Shown here in pieces: positions 8,948-18,093 of a stretch of 22,644 bases of DNA. Source of the stretch: Willaertia magna (taxonomy: Eukaryota > Heterolobosea > Eutetramitea > Acrasida > Naegleriidae). How positions within the stretch are numbered: position 1 is the first letter of the stretch; the number at the start of each line of letters is the position of its first letter. Location of the stretch: positions 1-22,644 of the forward strand of contig CADWAF010004799.1 of assembly GCA_902984215.1 (NCBI GenBank), written 5' to 3'. The position numbers and the translations under genes were made by a program. Under the pieces are notes generated by a model. That model saw only the letters and a program-made list of their open reading frames with translations, did not search any database and was not told the DNA's origin.

Positions 8948-10165
8948 ATGTTTCCTAATAGTGGTGGCAGTAGCAATAATCAATTCTTTTCTTTTCCTAA
9001 TAATAATGAATTGTATAATAATAACCACTCTTCTACGTATCCAACAACAATAAACAATAACAATTTAAATAATTATTTAAATAATAATCTTAACAACAAT
9101 AATCATTTCTATACAACAAACAACCAAAATAATAAATCAACTTTTAATGCGCAAAATAACAATAATATTTCCTTTAATAATAATGAACGATTTTATAATG
9201 ACAGTCAACAACAACACCATCAAGAACTAATTGACCAACAACTAAATTATAATAACAATAATTATTTGAACTACTCAACAACTAATAACAACAACAATTC
9301 ACCTTATTCACCTTCTCTTTATAATTTCCGAGTGCCTTCAGATCATTACATAAATCCAACAACAACTAATCCACAACAACAACAATTTTATAATAATAAT
9401 AACAGTTACTGTAATAATAATGAATATTCTAATTTTTATAATGAAGAAGAAGAAGATGAATATTATAATTTAAAAAGAAAGCGAGGAGAAGAATATAATG
9501 TAGAAATAGATAATGATTATTACTACAATTCCGAAGAGGAAGATGATGATAAAGAAGAACAATCCAATAAAGAAGGAAATAAGATGGAAGATGATGAATA
9601 TAGTCCCTATAAAAAGAAAAGAAAACAAATAATTGCTGTAAATAGAAGAAAGAACAATAACTTTCAAGGCTTATTTCAAAACAATAATGTTAATGCAAAA
9701 CAAGCCTTCGGGAAATTAACTAGTAAAGATGAACAAGAACGTAAACTGCAGTTACATGCCGCTTTTCAAAGGGTTTCACCTAAAGAAAGGCTATATGAAG
9801 GTTTTGTAGGTCAACTGAACGAAGAAGATGATGAAGGCTTTAATAGAGACCAACAACAAGAACAACTACGACAATTTGCGGGGTACAATGTTGAAGTAGA
9901 ACAATTAGAGAAAGGCTTAACGAATATTAACAACAGTAACGGCAATGGTAACTACAATTCTAATAATTATAATACTACAACTTATGATATTCAACAATTT
10001 GAATATAAAAGAAGAAAAGAATATCAATATCAACAATCTATTGTAGAACAAAAAAGAAAAGAAAAGGAATTTTTAGATTCTCTACAAAAGGGAGAACATA
10101 ATTTTAAATTAAATCCAATGTTAAATGAATTACATTTATCTAGAATGAATAGAAGTGAAATGTAA
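8948..10165 (+). CDS. Asn-rich protein with basic nuclear-localisation-like motifs, unrecognised
   Basis: The first ATG in frame is at 8948 (MFPNSGGSSNNQF); the open frame extends a few codons upstream without an ATG. The single exon encodes 405 aa. About 1-160 is Asn/Tyr/Gln/Ser-rich and prion-like. It is followed by an acidic stretch with the basic motif LKRKRGEEY, then acidic Glu/Asp, then YKKKRKQ and NRRKN. Two basic clusters around acidic blocks suggest nuclear import. A more ordered segment (about 245-325: AKQAFGKLTSKDEQERKLQL... through FAGYNVEVEQLEKGL) is predicted helical and is the most likely conserved part. A second charged helix (EYKRRKEYQYQQSIVEQKRK) is near the C-terminus. I recognise no family. 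A nuclear RNA- or chromatin-linked role is a guess from composition only. Confidence 0.8.
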   Translation: MFPNSGGSSNNQFFSFPNNNELYNNNHSSTYPTTINNNNLNNYLNNNLNNNNHFYTTNNQNNKSTFNAQNNNNISFNNNERFYNDSQQQHHQELIDQQLNYNNNNYLNYSTTNNNNNSPYSPSLYNFRVPSDHYINPTTTNPQQQQFYNNNNSYCNNNEYSNFYNEEEEDEYYNLKRKRGEEYNVEIDNDYYYNSEEEDDDKEEQSNKEGNKMEDDEYSPYKKKRKQIIAVNRRKNNNFQGLFQNNNVNAKQAFGKLTSKDEQERKLQLHAAFQRVSPKERLYEGFVGQLNEEDDEGFNRDQQQEQLRQFAGYNVEVEQLEKGLTNINNSNGNGNYNSNNYNTTTYDIQQFEYKRRKEYQYQQSIVEQKRKEKEFLDSLQKGEHNFKLNPMLNELHLSRMNRSEM

Positions 10166-10215
10166 ATAAATATATTTTTTGCAAATTTTGTAAAATTTTT
10201 AAGTATTTTATAATT

Positions 10216-10327
10216 TTTTTAATTTTTGTAAATTTAAATGAGACCACATTTAAATTCTTTTTAATTTAAATTTAATTCAATTTAAAAGAATTTAAATGTT
10301 TATATTTTTAATTTTTGTAAATTTAAA
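10216..10327. repeat. AT-rich nested direct and inverted repeats between convergent genes
   Basis: A 23-nt word (TTTTTAATTTTTGTAAATTT then AAA) occurs at 10216-10238 and again at 10305-10327. Between them, CATTTAAATTCTTTT (10247-10261) is exactly complementary to 10284-10298, with a 22-nt loop. The block lies between the ends of two convergent genes, so it may aid transcript ending on both strands. Confidence 0.6.
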
Positions 10328-10455
10328 AGAATTTTTTATTAAAAGTTAAAAAACGACTTAGTCCCTATAATTTATTTAATAAAATTTAATTAGAATAAAA
10401 AAAACGACATCCTATTTACATAAAGAAAAAACAGTAAAACCAAACTACTTTTTAT

Positions 10456-10659
10456 TTATGGTCTTTCTTTAAGTTCATTATGATGTTTAACAGAATTAGA
10501 CCAGAAATAAATACCTGCATATAATGCAAAGGCTGGACCTGCATCAATAGCTATTCTCTTAAATCTAACGAAAAGTCTTTTATGAATTCCGTGGAAAAAG
10601 TGGCTGAAAACGTGTTGTTGATTTGGAGAAACGTGTCTATGAACTCTTCCCTTTAACAT
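10456..10659 (-). CDS. QCR8: Cytochrome bc1 complex (complex III) subunit 8, QCR8/UQCRQ-like
   Basis: This small gene encodes 67 aa. The segment SPNQQHVFSHFFHGIHKRLFVRFKR matches the subunit 8 pattern SP-x-(E/Q)Q-x-x-(F/Y)-x-H-x-(F)-x-G-I-x-(K/R). A single membrane helix follows (about 37-54: AIDAGPAFALYAGIYFWS) and then a short charged tail (VKHHNELKERP), like the animal and fungal subunits, which are 80-95 aa. Subunit 8 spans the mitochondrial inner membrane next to cytochrome b. The protein is short mainly at its N-terminus, so an upstream exon is possible, but the ATG at 10659 gives a sensible basic start (MLKGRVHRHV). Its presence argues for an aerobic organism with a conventional respiratory chain. 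Confidence 0.75.
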   Translation of the reverse strand: MLKGRVHRHVSPNQQHVFSHFFHGIHKRLFVRFKRIAIDAGPAFALYAGIYFWSNSVKHHNELKERP

Positions 10660-10722
10660 CTTCTATTTTTTATTATTTTAAAAAAATTAAATTGGAGAAA
10701 TTAAAAAAACCAAATGTTTTGT

Positions 10723-10735
10723 GGTGGGCCCTACC
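10723..10735. promoter_or_regulatory. GGTGGGCCCTACC near-palindrome in a divergent promoter
   Basis: This GC-rich near-palindrome (one mismatched pair) stands out in the AT-rich 243-bp region between QCR8 and the adenylate-kinase-family gene. It contains TGGGCC, the core of the plant 'site II' element known from promoters of respiratory-chain genes. The resemblance is suggestive only. Confidence 0.3.
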
Positions 10736-10902
10736 TTTTAAACACAAATGGAGATATTTTTTTCAAAAAATGAGGGAAATTTTACAATGGCCCTTAGCCT
10801 TGAGGAAAGAAGGCTTTGAAAAAATTGCATTTCTTTTGATTGCTTTTGTTCTTCTTCTTTGTGTTTAAACGTTGAGAATAAATACTTGGAATAGTCATCG
10901 GG

Positions 10903-12907
10903 ATGGTATTTAGATTGAATGAAAAGGCTAGTAGAGTAGCAATTTTATTTGTTTTTTCATGTACTTTTATTGGTAATGCCGTAATTTTAGCAAATTCATT
11001 TATGGGTAATCCTTTACGTATGTTGTTTTCTTCTTCTTCTTTTAACTAATTCATCTTTAACAATCCTTTATCATCGGAATGTTATTTTTCTGAACGTTTT
11101 ACTTTTTAAATAAAACTTTATAATATAGGTGTGAAAGGACTTGAAACAAAAGAAGAAAAGATGAAATCTTTAGATAGAGTAATGGAAATTGATAGTTATG
11201 ATAAATTAAAGAAAGAAATTATTTCTTCATTTCGTGATTTTTCTGTTGCGCCAAGACCAAGACAGCAACAACAACAAGCAAAAGAAGAAGAAGGAATGAA
11301 TGAACAAATAAACAATAATTCAATTACGTTGATCAGCAACAACAATAAATCTATCAACAAGATATTAATCAACAATCCTTCTTTCCAGATAGTAAATAAA
11401 AAGAGATATTTCCAAACTTCAATTTTTCTTCATTCAGAAATCTCAACATCAACCAATCCCGAAGAATTAACATCTGATCCAATTGATAATGATGTAATGG
11501 ATAGCGCTATGGAAAGCTTATCAAACTTGGCCACAACTGGTAATACAACAACCTCTTCCGCTAATGTTGACAACAACCCTTCTCCCAATACTTCCACTTC
11601 TGGTGCTTCTTGTAGTATAACTGCTCCAAACTCTGACGATAGATCTAATACAAGTACCGCTGCAGCAGCTGATGGTACTTTTATTGAAGAAAAAGATTCT
11701 ATCGAAGTAAAAGATCCAAATTTAATCTTTCAATTAATTGTTAAAAATCTTGAAGATAAATTTGGTAGAAATCGTTTATATTTCCCTAAAGAAATTTACT
11801 TTCTTGTTGGCGCGCCTGGTAGTGGAAAAGGGACCATGTTGAAGTATATTAATGCACAAAGAGGATTAACTGCACGTCCAATAACTGTTTCAGAATTATT
11901 GAACTCTGCTGAAATGCAAGAGATTAAAAATTCTGGTAAATTAATTAGTGATAGACAAGTGATTGAAGCCGTATTTACTAAACTATTGGATCCAATGAAT
12001 GAAAATGGTGTTGTTGTAGATGGTTTTCCAAGAACTGTTGTTCAAGCTCAATGTATTTCTCTACTCTATGACCTCATGTTACAATTGAGACAAGAATTCC
12101 AAAATGATCCAATTGTTAGTCAAAAATTTAGAAGACCATCCTTCAGGTTATGTGTCTTATTCGTTGATGAAAAGGTTTCTATTGAAAGACAATTAAGTAG
12201 AGGAAAAAAGATTATTGAACAAAATAAAATTGTTAAGGAAACTGGTTTGGGTCAAATGCAAGAAGTAAGACAAACTGATATTGATGAAAGTGCTGCAAAA
12301 TTGAGGTATAAATACTTTAGAGATTCAATTTATGAATCTGTCAAGTTCCTTAAAGATAAAATTCCATTTAATTTCATTGATGCATCTGGTACTATTGAAG
12401 ATACTGCTGAGAATATTGCAAAGGAATTGGCTTATCAATCATCTCTTGAACTTGGTAAAACAACTTTTGATTTAATTTCAAGCATTCCAACTTCTGAAGA
12501 AATTTGTACTCATGCTCGTCAATTGTTGGTAAGAAGGCTTGATGGTTATAGTCAACGAAATAGTGAACTATTTAGAAAGGTCATTCAGGTAATTAAGACT
12601 GAATTCTTACATATAATACAAAGACAAGCATTGAGTGGAGTTGCAATTATTCGTTCTGAAAATCCAATATTTAAGGAAAATCCTTTAGCCTTAACAATGG
12701 TTCTTGATGTTTTAACAGAAAGAGGATTTCAAGTTATTTTAGATTATGAAAGAAAATTAGTTCCAACTAGAATAGATCCTTTTGACCATACCATTATTCG
12801 TAAGTATTATTACTTGTTTTGTTCGATTCACTAACAATTGTTAAGATGAACCTGTAAGAGTATTCCACTTTGAAATTCAATTTGAAAAACCTAGAATTAG
12901 AAATTAA
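10903..12907 (+). CDS. Adenylate-kinase-family protein with N-terminal membrane segment, three exons
   Basis: The exons are 10903-11017, 11129-12799 and 12846-12907. The introns are 111 nt (GTATGT ... ATATAG) and 46 nt (GTAAGT ... TTAAG, with a CTAAC branch site), giving 615 aa. The second intron matters: reading through it ends the protein in YYYLFCSIH, while splicing gives EPVRVFHFEIQFEKPRIRN. A hydrophobic helix lies at about 12-33. A Ser/Thr/Asn-rich region follows. The adenylate kinase core is about 260-455, with P-loop GAPGSGKGT (about 266-274) and DGFPRT (about 336-341); a classical zinc-type LID is not evident. The last 150 residues form an extra conserved-looking domain. Family enzymes interconvert ATP, AMP and ADP. 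Residues about 110-144 (ending in KKRYFQTS) look like a mitochondrial presequence, oddly placed inside the protein. Confidence 0.85.
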
Positions 12908-12927
12908 TTTGTACTTTTAGTTGTAAC

Positions 12928-13938
12928 TTATTCTGTAACTTCCTTCTTTATATAGATTTGACGACAAATGGGACATTTATGTGTTGTCTTATTTTCTTGG
13001 GCAAACCTCTCAAATGATTGTAAACATTTTTCATGAAATACATGACCACAACTTGTGATACAACACTTTCTTTCTTTCAGAGGACACAAACATATTGCAC
13101 AATCATCGTCTAATTCATTTACTTTACTTTCAACTTTCTTCCAGTGTTCAGGTTGCATATTTAACAATAATCTACTTTGTTGGAGTTGTTCATCAATTTT
13201 ACTAAGGAAATCATCAACTACCCTCTCTTCATGTAATTGTTTCAACATATATCTTTGATTTATATTTTCAAGTTTTTTTAGACAATATTCTTGATGTCTT
13301 TCTGGATATTTTTCAAATAGTAATTTTTGTAAATGTTTTCTAACTTTAAATCCTCGATAGTAACTTTGAATTTTTAGTACAGAATTATTTTTTATATTAG
13401 AAAGATGAATGAATGTACCCTTCCTTTGATAATCTTCATTTCTACACATAGGACAAGATCTTTTCTTCCAGTAATTACATTTTTCAAATCCAAGGAGACA
13501 ATTATTATGATATACATGACCACAACTTGTGATACAAACAATACTATTAATTTGAAATTCTTCCATACATATAGGACAAGGGTTATCAAGAATATTTCTA
13601 TTTATTGTTCTTGCCTCAATACTATTCCATTCTTCCTTAGTTAATTTTTTAGGTATACCAGGTCTTAGTCCCATCTTTTGATAGATTGTAGGTTTACGCT
13701 TAGTTGGATCTTGTTCGAAGGCTGCAGTTTTCTTATTCAATTTTAACATTTCCGATAGTTCTTGTTGAAATGCTACAGCACCCCATAGCGATTGATTTTT
13801 CATATATGCTGTTGCTAGAGTAGCAACAGTATTATTACTATTAATATTACCCAATTCATCCATCTTAATTGTTTTATTGGAAGAGGAATTCGTATTGTTA
13901 CTACTGCTCTTTCTTCTGTGGATTAAAGGATTATGCAT
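12928..13938 (-). CDS. RNF32: RNF32-like RING-IQ-RING E3 ubiquitin ligase
   Basis: A single exon encodes 336 aa. Two RING-H2 (C3H2C3) domains bracket an IQ motif. RING 1 is about 121-165 (CPICMEEF ... CGHVYHNNC ... CPMC). The IQ motif is about 186-205 (VLKIQSYYRGFKVRKHL, calmodulin-type). RING 2 is about 280-325 (CAICLCPL ... CGHVFHEKC ... CPIC). All eight zinc ligands are present in each RING. The order RING-IQ-RING, the length, and the upstream MGLRPGIPKKLTKEEW segment match animal RNF32. The family is a predicted E3 ligase; its substrates are not established. The N-terminal 30 residues are Ser/Asn low-complexity sequence. The gene ends 20 nt from the stop of the convergent adenylate-kinase-family gene and starts 70 nt from the next gene. 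Confidence 0.9.
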   Translation of the reverse strand: MHNPLIHRRKSSSNNTNSSSNKTIKMDELGNINSNNTVATLATAYMKNQSLWGAVAFQQELSEMLKLNKKTAAFEQDPTKRKPTIYQKMGLRPGIPKKLTKEEWNSIEARTINRNILDNPCPICMEEFQINSIVCITSCGHVYHNNCLLGFEKCNYWKKRSCPMCRNEDYQRKGTFIHLSNIKNNSVLKIQSYYRGFKVRKHLQKLLFEKYPERHQEYCLKKLENINQRYMLKQLHEERVVDDFLSKIDEQLQQSRLLLNMQPEHWKKVESKVNELDDDCAICLCPLKERKCCITSCGHVFHEKCLQSFERFAQENKTTHKCPICRQIYIKKEVTE

Positions 13939-13956
13939 TATTTTTTAAATGAAAAG

Positions 13957-14006
13957 GCGCCAAATATGAATGTTAAAGATAAAATGTAGGTAATCAGAGC
14001 GGGAAA
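13957..14006. promoter_or_regulatory. Divergent promoter with two E2F-type sites
   Basis: The 70-bp gap between the RNF32-like gene and the gene at 14009 contains GCGCCAAA (13957-13964) and GCGGGAAA (13999-14006). These are reverse complements of TTTGGCGC and TTTCCCGC, both exact matches to the E2F/DP consensus TTTSSCGC. They point the same way, 42 nt apart. In a region otherwise nearly free of GC-rich words this is notable. It suggests cell-cycle-phased transcription of one or both genes; this is inference. Confidence 0.5.
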
Positions 14007-14008
14007 AA

Positions 14009-15754
14009 ATGAACGAAAAGCCTTCCTTACATACGTTTTGGCAGCCAGGCAAATCTTTTCATGATGAAAGGTAGGTTGTAGAATTATCAATAAGTTATTA
14101 AGGTAAAGATGTTAGTAGTGGTAGGAGAACAGTTCCGTTAATGTCTGTGTTATCAAATCTTAATTCGTTAGCAGATGATACCAATAAGAGAAGAGTTGAA
14201 AGTGGTGAAGAAGTTGTTGATTTTGATTATTCTAATAGCGTCCATTCGTAAGTGTCAATTATTTACTAATCTTAACAAAAAATAATTTTTTAAAGAGTTT
14301 TGAATTCATTTAAGAAAAGATTAAATGTTATTGAGGAACAGGAGCTATTTGACGAAAGTGATGGAGAATATGATATTGATATTGATAAATTAATTGATGA
14401 CGAAATGAGTTTGACAACCAAATTTAAGAATAGACACAAAAAACAAACAAATAACTCTTCTGTAGAGTCCTTACCAAAAGAAGAGAAAAAGGAAGAAAAG
14501 AAAGAAGAGAAAGAAGATTATACAGTTATCCCTGTCAGTGACTCAGCCTTCAGAAATTACATTGATGCAAAGAAACCAAATGACTTAGTTATTGCCAAAG
14601 TTCAAACAGCAAAACCAAGGCTGGTCACCAAGTCAATTCCAACGAGGGAAAATGAAAAATTAAAGAAATTCGAGGAGTATGTAGTTGACAAAAAACTAGT
14701 TACACAAAAGAAAAAACCAAAGCATTATACAGAAAGTCCTTACGCAATATGCGGTTTTAAAAAGACTGAAAAGAAAAGCATCTCAAATAAGGTAAACTCA
14801 GAAGATAATAATAAGAAAGTGAAAGAGAAATATAAATCACAAGTGAGAAGAATAGAATACCATCACCACCATCATCATCACCATCACCATTATTACTTAC
14901 CTGGAGAAAGTAATACAATTGAAAAAATTGAAAGTGATGGGAAAAGTGAAACAACAGATACAAGTACCTCCAACGTAAAGCAATCAAAACAAATTAAGAC
15001 TTCCTTACTTGAAAGAAATAAATTGAAAAAAAGGCCTATTACAAGAAGAAAGCCAATTCACGAATCCTTAGACCTTTTCACGGGGGGAAGCCCCAAGCAC
15101 TCTGTGGTGACTAGTAGTGTTGATACAAAAGAAAACACTTCTAATCCTGCGCGAAGCATAGATAGCACCAACAATTTATTACTTAAGAAATGTTTCGGTA
15201 TTGACAATAATAGCGCAAGAGAAAGTATAGATAGTTTCAAGAAAAGTTCAAATAATGGGTTTTTAGGAAGTATTGACAGTATATCTTCCTATAATTCAAA
15301 AAAGAGCTTGTCCTCTTCCGTAAATGAAAAAGAGGAGTTAAGCATCATTAAATCTTTTGATTCTAATATCTCAGAACTATCTAGTGATGCTGGCAGCCCT
15401 CAATCATCCACAACAGTTATTATAAGAAAAATACCCAAGACAGACTCCCTAAATAGTTCACTAACCAGTGAAAAGAGTGAAAAACTTTTTGTGAAAAAGG
15501 AAAATAATGACAAACAACTCTTCCAAAAGAAAAAGTTACTACATAATCAAATATTTAACAGACCTTCTTCAGCTCCCTCTTCTAAGTTAAAATCTAAACA
15601 ACAACCTACTACTTCCCTAAGAGACAAAATTTATGATAAAGAAAAGAATTCATCTCCTTCCCTTTCCTTAAGTAACCCATTTGATGACGACATAACTAAT
15701 ACTGAAGAAGTTAAGGCAATAAGTACTTCTTCTGAGCCATCTGACGCACTTTAA
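14009..15754 (+). CDS. Disordered basic Ser/Lys-rich protein with repeated S-[ILF]-D motifs, three exons
   Basis: The preferred model has exons 14009-14070, 14116-14247 and 14296-15754. The introns are 45 nt (GTAGGT ... GTTAG) and 48 nt (GTAAGT ... TAAAG), giving 550 aa. The N-terminus reads MNEKPSLHTFWQPGKSFHDE and joins in frame to SGRRTVPLMSVLSNLNSL. An alternative starts at ATG 14061 with acceptor 14108 or 14102. The part from about 130 to 230 (VIPVSDSAFRNYIDAKKPND ... SPYAICGFKKTEKK) looks the most ordered. A run of ten His (about 254-263) follows. The segment from about 310 to 430 holds five S-[ILF]-D units (ESLDLF, RSIDST, ESIDSF, GSIDSI, KSFDSN), plus several SP sites. KENTSNP (about 343) fits the KEN-box degron pattern. 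I recognise no family. It is the first of four packed, same-strand genes. Confidence 0.75.
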
Positions 15755-15827
15755 ACTTCGCCAAGGAATTGATTTTTTACTGTATATAAAGTGGAATAAA
15801 TAATTTGTATTTAAAATACAAAAAAAG

Positions 15828-17292
15828 ATGGGTGAAAAGATACTTTCCTCAATTATTAAAAAACAGATTGGTACCAAAAAGCCTGAAGCCAATGCTATGG
15901 TAAATGGCATGCTTAGTAGTTTTACTAAAGGAAGTAAAGAAGAAGTTGATCCTCCAAATACTAAACGTAAATTCGAAGGCCCACAAGCAATTGATGTAAA
16001 AAGGCTAAAGTATGACAAGAATAGAAGGCTACTTTCTCAAGGACTGCTAGATACCATTACTGCTATAAGGGAAGAAAGAACGTATGAGAATGAAAGAACA
16101 TTTGATACCAATAACAAGGTTGACTACATACAACTAAGTGAGGCTTATGTAACCAATGCACTACATTCACTACATTTTCAAAATTTATGTTTACCTACCA
16201 TACAAAGTTTGCTAGGTAGAATATCTGCAGAAAACTATGAAATTGAAGATTACGAAGATGCAGAAGGTATTTCCCTTCTGAGGGAAATGGAAGATAATCT
16301 ATTTCAAGTAAATAGAAATAGTGTTAGTAATGTAGATACCTTAAGTATTTTAACTAATTCTATTGAAGACACAAACGAAAGTGATTTAATTCGGTCTTAT
16401 CAAGAGTATGTGGAAAGAATTGAGAGTATTGATAGTGAAATACGAGAAGAAGCTACTAAATACCACAAGTCACATACTAACAAAAGGTTGAACAAATTCT
16501 TAACCAAAGATAAGAATCAAACAACAATTACAATGTATACACCAAAGGTAAGTACCATTTTAAAAAGTTTACTTATAAAGAAAATAGAGAAAAAAGGAAG
16601 AAAAAGTCATTATTAAGGATGCTAATACTACTAAAAATTATAATTTTAAAAACAAAGATAAACAACAAGTACCAATTGATAAATACACTATTCACCAAAG
16701 TGGAGAAGAAATGTTTGAAATACTGGAGAACGGTTTGAAAAGAAAAAGAGAAATAATAGAAAAGAGGCAATTCAACTTATCAAACAAACCTACTATTATT
16801 GAACCCAATATCAAAGCTTGTGAATTGAAAAACCAACAAAAAAAGTTAAACGAAAGAAAAACTATTGACGCTCCAGAGCCCACTGTTAATAAGCCTCTAA
16901 AAAAAGATTTAGCATTGGAGAAGCAAAACAACAATATAAAGGAAAAAACAGTCGTCACAGCAGAGCTTAAAACCTTAGATAAAAATAGTGCTATCAACAC
17001 AAGTACCAGGCTAAAAAGCTTTGCAGAAAGGTTTTTGGGGCATCTCACTAAACCAAAAGAAAGTTCTATCACTCCAATTTCCACTTATTCCAAAGAAAAC
17101 GAAAACAAACAACACAAAGAGGATAATATAAAGCATCCAGTAACAAGCAGCTCAAGAAACATAACTAATCTTAGGGTAACATTATCCCCTAAATCAAACT
17201 CTAATTATATAACAGAGAATATTGAAGATGATTTTGAAGATTTTTCTCTCCTTACTTTCGATTCAGCTATAATTGACAAACTGTTTTTTTGA
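15828..17292 (+). CDS. Unrecognised Lys/Glu/Asn-rich protein, two exons
   Basis: Exon 1 is 15828-16547 and exon 2 is 16588-17292. The 40-nt intron (GTAAGT ... AATAG) is in phase 0, giving 474 aa. Without splicing, the frame ends in a TAA 23 codons on; splicing joins TMYTPK to RKKEEKVIIKDANTT and leads into a long open exon. A TATA-like word, TATATAAA (15783-15790), lies about 40 nt upstream of the ATG. About 95-200 is the most ordered region (YIQLSEAYVTNALHSLHFQN, then acidic helices). NQTTITMYTPK (about 230-240) resembles a PCNA-interacting peptide (Q-x-x-I-x-x-Y) but lacks the second aromatic residue. The tail is acidic and ends in DKLFF. No family is recognised. The stop is 64 nt before the next ATG. 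Confidence 0.75.
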
Positions 17293-17356
17293 GACATATT
17301 GAATAATAGGATATTCTTATTGCCTTAAAAGAGATAGAATTTTTACCGTTACACAA

Positions 17357-18046
17357 ATGAATTTCCACGATAAAAAAAAAGAAATGTTCGCAGAGCATGA
17401 TATTAACAGTGAACATAATGTATCCCCTTATGTGGAACATAGGACTAGAAGTTTTTATAGAGCACAAGCTGAAAAGAACTTACAAATATCTTTCAATCAC
17501 GTTGTAGATAACTTTCAACAGATAAATAGAAAGCGTGCCAAATTGAAAAGAGATCCAAATTTCGATAGATTATTGCAGGAATTTGATGTTGTTCAAACTA
17601 AAAGAGAAGCGATACAGGAATATAACGCTGTTGATGGAGAGTATTTAGATAATCTAGTAAAACGAAAGTTGGAAGAAGAAGAAAAATCGAAGAGAAAAAG
17701 CAAACGAATTCAGTATAGTTTAGATTTTAAGGATACAGTTCTAGATGAATACACAAAAGATTTAAATATTGAAACAATTAAGGCAATATGTACTTGTAGA
17801 AGAATAACTAGAAGAACACCCAATACTATTAGTAGAAAACCAACCGCAAGCCCAAATCTAGAGCCTCTTAAGAGAAAAGTATCTACTACTATTGGTATGA
17901 TGGAAAAATCTATAGAAAGATTTAACTCTCTTAACTCCCCAAGAAAGATTTCAACAAAACTAAGGCCTAACACTGCTCCTCAAGCACTTTTAAATAATAA
18001 CACAACCACAACAAGAAGAAACCGTACCATGTCTTTTAAATTATAA
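17357..18046 (+). CDS. Unrecognised basic coiled-coil protein
   Basis: A single exon encodes 229 aa. The first 110 residues (from YVEHRTRSFYRAQAEKNLQIS to DNLVKRKLEEEEKSKRKSKR) are predicted long charged helices. Then come QYSLDFKDTVLDEYTK, a short Cys pair (ICTCRRITRR), and a basic Ser/Thr/Pro-rich tail with SPNLEPLKRK, KSIERFNSLNSPRK and LRPNTAP, a typical disordered phosphorylation-prone region. The SLDF and SIER motifs recur in the next gene. The gene is 47 nt upstream of the next ATG on the same strand. No homologue is recognised; a structural or scaffold role would be a guess. Confidence 0.75.
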   Translation: MNFHDKKKEMFAEHDINSEHNVSPYVEHRTRSFYRAQAEKNLQISFNHVVDNFQQINRKRAKLKRDPNFDRLLQEFDVVQTKREAIQEYNAVDGEYLDNLVKRKLEEEEKSKRKSKRIQYSLDFKDTVLDEYTKDLNIETIKAICTCRRITRRTPNTISRKPTASPNLEPLKRKVSTTIGMMEKSIERFNSLNSPRKISTKLRPNTAPQALLNNNTTTTRRNRTMSFKL

Positions 18047-18093
18047 AAAAAATAAAATTGTACATTAATTAAGTAACTGTAAACCACGCTTAA

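Noticed and set aside
10623..10868. 81-codon plus-strand frame, including a short membrane-like peptide from ATG 10770
   Set aside because: The frame starts at a non-ATG codon inside antisense QCR8. The 32-residue peptide from 10770 is hydrophobic but has no support beyond composition in a promoter region.
16692..17084. 130-codon minus-strand hydrophobic frame
   Set aside because: It is antisense to exon 2 of the 15828 gene and hydrophobic only because Lys/Asn codons read as Phe/Leu/Ile in reverse.
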